DNA of 64,000 nt from Acidomonas methanolica. GTDB taxonomy: Bacteria > Pseudomonadota > Alphaproteobacteria > Acetobacterales > Acetobacteraceae. Below, in pieces: positions 61,289 through 64,000 of the stretch (its first letter is position 1; every line of letters begins with the position of its first letter). Where the stretch lies: assembly GCF_004346035.1 (NCBI RefSeq), contig NZ_SLZN01000003.1, positions 62,001-126,000 on the forward strand, read 5' to 3'. The notes under the pieces are model-generated. The model was not told the DNA's origin. It saw only the letters and a list, made by a program, of their open reading frames with translations, and did no database searches. The position numbers and the translations under genes are program-made.

Positions 61289-62436
61289 CATTGATCGACA
61301 TTCGCCGGCCGTTTGCCGACCTTGACAGCGAGGGAAAGGGGTTGTCCCTTCCGGGTGATCGAGAAGGCGAGGGTGTCGCCGGGTTTGGCCGCGGCGACCG
61401 AGCGTAGGAGCGCGCGCGCCGTGTCGACCGGATGTGCGGCGACCGCCAATACCTGGTCGCCGACTTTCAGGCCGGATTTCATGGCCGGTCCGTTCCGGTC
61501 CACGTCCACGATCTGCACGGAGCCGTTGCCGTCATCCAGGGTGACGCCCAGCCAGCCGTGATCGACATGGCCGAAATGCCGCAACTCCTCCACGATCGGC
61601 GCGACGGTTTCCGATGGAATGCCGAAACCGATGCCCACCGAGCCGCCGGTCGGCGAGACGATGGCCGCATTGACCGCCACGACCTGTCCGCGCATGTTGA
61701 AAGCCGGGCCGCCGGAATTGCCGGGGTTGATGGGGGCGTCCAACTGGATGAAATCGTCGAGCGAGCCGGCGCCGAGATCGCGCCCTCGCGCCGAGACGAT
61801 GCCCGCCGTCACCGACGACCCGAATCCGAACGGATTGCCCGCGACGAGAATCCAGTCTCCCACCTCGACCTTGCGGCTGTCCCCCCAGGTGACGAACGGC
61901 AGGGGCTTGGGTGATTCGACCTTGATCACCGCGACGTCGGTCAGCGAATCCACGCCGACGATATGCGCGGTCAATTCCTGCCCGTTGGTCAGCGAGACCG
62001 TCACCTTGTCCGCATTGCCGACCACATGGTTGTTGGTGACGATATATCCCGACGGATCGATGATGAAGCCCGACCCTGCGCCCAATATTTCTTCCTGGTG
62101 ATGGCGCATCTTGTCGCGATAGCGTTTTTCGAGCGGCGTCCCGCGAATCTGCGGCGGAATCTTGTCCTCCGACGCGCCGCCGCCCTGAGTGATGGCGATA
62201 TTGACCACGGCGGGAATCACTTGCCTGACCAGCGGGGCGAAGCTCATCGGGCGCGAGGTGACGAGTAGGGGAGGCAGTGGGGCCGTAAACGAATCCGCCG
62301 TTTCCGTCGGGGCGGCCGGAAGGATTTTTGAAAAGAAGGACGGGAGGGCCAAAGCGTGCGAGCCCGCCAGCGCGGCGACACCCAGGGCCGTTCCACCTGC
62401 GATGTACCAGGCGCGATGGCGAGGCGGCCGTGTCAT
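61288..62436 (-). CDS. HtrA/DegP-family periplasmic serine protease
   Basis: A ~382-residue protein with one N-terminal membrane or signal segment (YIAGGTALGVAALAGSHALA). The trypsin-like domain has the triad: His in TNNHVVGNADKV (~135), Asp in LTDVAVIKVE (~163) and Ser in GNSGGPAFN (~237). One PDZ domain follows (VGDQVLAVAAHPVDTARALL). It degrades or refolds damaged envelope proteins. ATG 62436 is uncertain, since no clear ribosome site precedes it; an upstream in-frame stretch reaches 62562. It is downstream of the lytic transglycosylase on the same strand. Confidence 0.88.
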   Translation of the reverse strand: MTRPPRHRAWYIAGGTALGVAALAGSHALALPSFFSKILPAAPTETADSFTAPLPPLLVTSRPMSFAPLVRQVIPAVVNIAITQGGGASEDKIPPQIRGTPLEKRYRDKMRHHQEEILGAGSGFIIDPSGYIVTNNHVVGNADKVTVSLTNGQELTAHIVGVDSLTDVAVIKVESPKPLPFVTWGDSRKVEVGDWILVAGNPFGFGSSVTAGIVSARGRDLGAGSLDDFIQLDAPINPGNSGGPAFNMRGQVVAVNAAIVSPTGGSVGIGFGIPSETVAPIVEELRHFGHVDHGWLGVTLDDGNGSVQIVDVDRNGPAMKSGLKVGDQVLAVAAHPVDTARALLRSVAAAKPGDTLAFSITRKGQPLSLAVKVGKRPANVDQ

Positions 62437-62549
62437 GGAGACGAGCGGGAGAAAACGGGGCGGGAGAAGACAGGGCGGAAGAGGGCACGGTGCATGCACG
62501 CACGATACCGCAGAAACGCTGGGCCGCCATCCTTTCTCGATTATCATTT

Positions 62550-63320
62550 TTAACGCCGCCATGCGAGACGGACAGGAGCGGCGCGATAGGCTGCCAGTGT
62601 GCGTCCGGTCACGCCGTGCGCGCCGTTCGCCGCCATGGGGCCGGGCGCGGTCGGACGCCGGATGATGCGGGGCGGTGGCCAGAAGGAAGGCGCCGCGAAC
62701 GGGCGCATGAAGGCGCGGGTGAACGGAATGCCGCGTCCCGCCGCCGCCGGAACGTCGGCATGCGGCGTGTCGTCATCCAGAGCGAGCGTGCTGTCGCCGT
62801 TGCGCCAGAGGCCGACGACACGCCGGGCATAATCCTGACCGAGCGCGGGAGTCAGCGAATGATACGCTCCCGCCGCCGCCAGCCAGTCATGCAGCCGTTC
62901 ATGCAGGGATGTGAGGAACCGGGCACCGTAACGTGCATTGCTCAGGGGGTCGAACGCTTCGTCCAGCGAGGCGAAGGCGCCGGGGTGATGATGCAGGTTG
63001 ATCTGCATGCAGCCGACATCGATGGACACCGCGCCCTGCGCCTGAAAGGCGCGGACCGCGGCGATGGCCTCGGCCTTGCTGTCGTAGAAATATCCCTGTC
63101 CCTCGACATTGATCGTCCACGGCCATGCGGCGAATTCACCCTCCTTCAGACGACGGCCGCTCTCCACCTTGCTGACGGCGTCCAGCAGGCGAGGCGGCAT
63201 TCCCGCCTCGCGCTCGGCGATGGTCACGGCGTCGCGGCAGGACTGCGTCGTCGCGGCGGTGAGAGCGACGGGCAGGCAGAGCAGGATCAGGGAGCAGATA
63301 TGAATGAGGAATCGCGCCAT
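62550..63320 (-). CDS. Lytic transglycosylase (SLT domain)
   Basis: A 256-residue protein with a signal peptide (FLIHICSLILLCLPVALTA). The SLT domain has PPRLLDAVSKVESGRRLKEG with the catalytic Glu, WPWTINVEGQGYFY, GCMQINLHHHPG and YGARFLTSLHERLHDW. It cleaves peptidoglycan glycan strands with formation of anhydro-MurNAc. The last ~70 residues are Pro/Arg-rich and unlike the family. It precedes the HtrA-like protease on the same strand. Confidence 0.9.
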   Translation of the reverse strand: MARFLIHICSLILLCLPVALTAATTQSCRDAVTIAEREAGMPPRLLDAVSKVESGRRLKEGEFAAWPWTINVEGQGYFYDSKAEAIAAVRAFQAQGAVSIDVGCMQINLHHHPGAFASLDEAFDPLSNARYGARFLTSLHERLHDWLAAAGAYHSLTPALGQDYARRVVGLWRNGDSTLALDDDTPHADVPAAAGRGIPFTRAFMRPFAAPSFWPPPRIIRRPTAPGPMAANGAHGVTGRTLAAYRAAPVRLAWRR

Positions 63321-63386
63321 GGAGGGCAGGATGGCGCAAAGAAATGAAGAAAAGGTAAAGCCCTGTCCCGGTTTTTCGTCCCGATC

Positions 63387-64000
63387 TCACCCGAGCGGCG
63401 CGCACGCTTTCTCCAGCCATGCCCGCGCCGCATCGTCGAGCAACGGACCGATCATTTCCAGCGTCCGCTCATGATAGGCGCGAAGCCACGCCCGCTCATC
63501 CGGTTGCAGCAGCTCCGTGACGATCAAAGACCTGTCGAACGGCACATGCCCCAATGTTTCGAATTCGAGAAACCTGCCCGGCGCGCCTACGGGGGCCGGA
63601 CGCACCAGCAGCAGATTTTCCAGCCGGATGCCGTATTGGCCCATCTCGTAATAGCCCGGCTCGTCGGAGACGATCATCCCCGGCTCCAGCCCGACCGGAC
63701 GCGCGACGGAGGAGATGTTCTGCGGTCCCTCATGCACCGAGAGGTAGCTGCCGATGCCGTGACCTGTCCCGTGATCGTAGTCCAGCCCGTCCTGCCACAG
63801 GAATTGCCGCGCGAGCGCATCCAGCCGGTGTCCGGGCGCGCCAAAGGGAAAGCGCGCGCGATTGAGCGCGATGTTGCCTTTCAGCACGCGCGTATAGGCT
63901 TCGCGAATCATGGTCGGCGCGGGGTCCGGGCCGGTCCAGATCGTGCGCGTCACGTCCGTGGTGCCTTGCGGATACTGGCCGCCGCTGTCGATGAGATAGA
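63387..64000 (-). CDS. Xaa-Pro aminopeptidase, C-terminal part
   Basis: This partial gene runs off the right edge; 203 codons are seen. Metal ligands of the pita-bread (M24B) fold are visible: Asp in YLIDSGGQYP, Asp in TTDVTRT, His in GTGHGIGSYLSVHEGPQN, Glu in SDEPGYYEMGQYG and Glu in RLENLLLV. The C-terminal region ending WLEKACAPLG is the usual end of this type. It removes N-terminal residues ahead of Pro. The N-terminal creatinase-like domains lie outside the window. Confidence 0.93.
   Translation of the reverse strand, partial: YLIDSGGQYPQGTTDVTRTIWTGPDPAPTMIREAYTRVLKGNIALNRARFPFGAPGHRLDALARQFLWQDGLDYDHGTGHGIGSYLSVHEGPQNISSVARPVGLEPGMIVSDEPGYYEMGQYGIRLENLLLVRPAPVGAPGRFLEFETLGHVPFDRSLIVTELLQPDERAWLRAYHERTLEMIGPLLDDAARAWLEKACAPLG

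Overview
The window reads as chromosomal DNA from a GC-rich alphaproteobacterium of the acetic acid bacteria (family Acetobacteraceae). The support is codon use, the aminoacyl-tRNA synthetase and envelope gene families, an scpAB-tatBC block, an EipB (DUF1849) homologue and an OprB/sugar-porter uptake block. I cannot fix the genus from sequence alone. No transposase, integrase, phage gene, rRNA operon or CRISPR array was seen. One tRNA gene (CAT anticodon) is present.

Region 1 (1-12110) starts with the 5' end of metH (minus strand) and a small divergent gene that looks like a reduced COG0523/CobW domain. It then carries the most unusual block, six plus-strand genes: a type I secretion ABC exporter with a degenerate C39 domain, its HlyD adaptor, a large Sel1-repeat protein, a 981-residue TPR-GT2-GT4 glycosyltransferase, a leaderless protein with three ChW-like repeats and a basic tail, and a GT4 glycosyltransferase. 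Shared direction, close packing and gene content suggest a system that glycosylates and exports a surface protein. Its substrate is not proven.

Region 2 (12111-26905) is housekeeping and envelope: ppa, a SelW-like Rdx protein, a DUF2501 protein, the tRNA, ettA, a GNAT acetyltransferase, mlaA-mlaC, a TerB/J-domain protein, an M1 aminopeptidase, a methyltransferase, an RlpA-like protein and glyQS. Region 3 (26906-43721) has long inverted repeats between glyQ and a DUF2076 gene, a DUF3047 protein with a possible lectin-like N-terminus, a Rieske-flavoprotein reductase, aspS, eipB, xthA, erpA, dgt, and a long plus-strand run argS-SPOR-scpA-scpB-tatB-tatC-serS-nadK.

Region 4 (43722-55272) is a sugar-uptake block (OprB porin, sugar porter, convergent GbpR-like LysR regulator), a queE-queC-queD 7-deazaguanine operon with a methyltransferase, an Ntn-type asparaginase, an ALDH7-type aldehyde dehydrogenase and a CPBP membrane protease. 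Region 5 (55273-64000) holds thrS and infC (apparent ATA start), then a minus-strand envelope-maintenance run: lytic transglycosylase, HtrA-type protease, OmpR-type regulator, histidine kinase, a small exported protein coupled to the kinase, and a SIMPL protein. The window ends inside an Xaa-Pro aminopeptidase gene.

Most genes longer than 300 bp have confident family calls. Starts were chosen by ribosome-binding site, N-terminal family match or signal peptide; where these were weak the entry says so.
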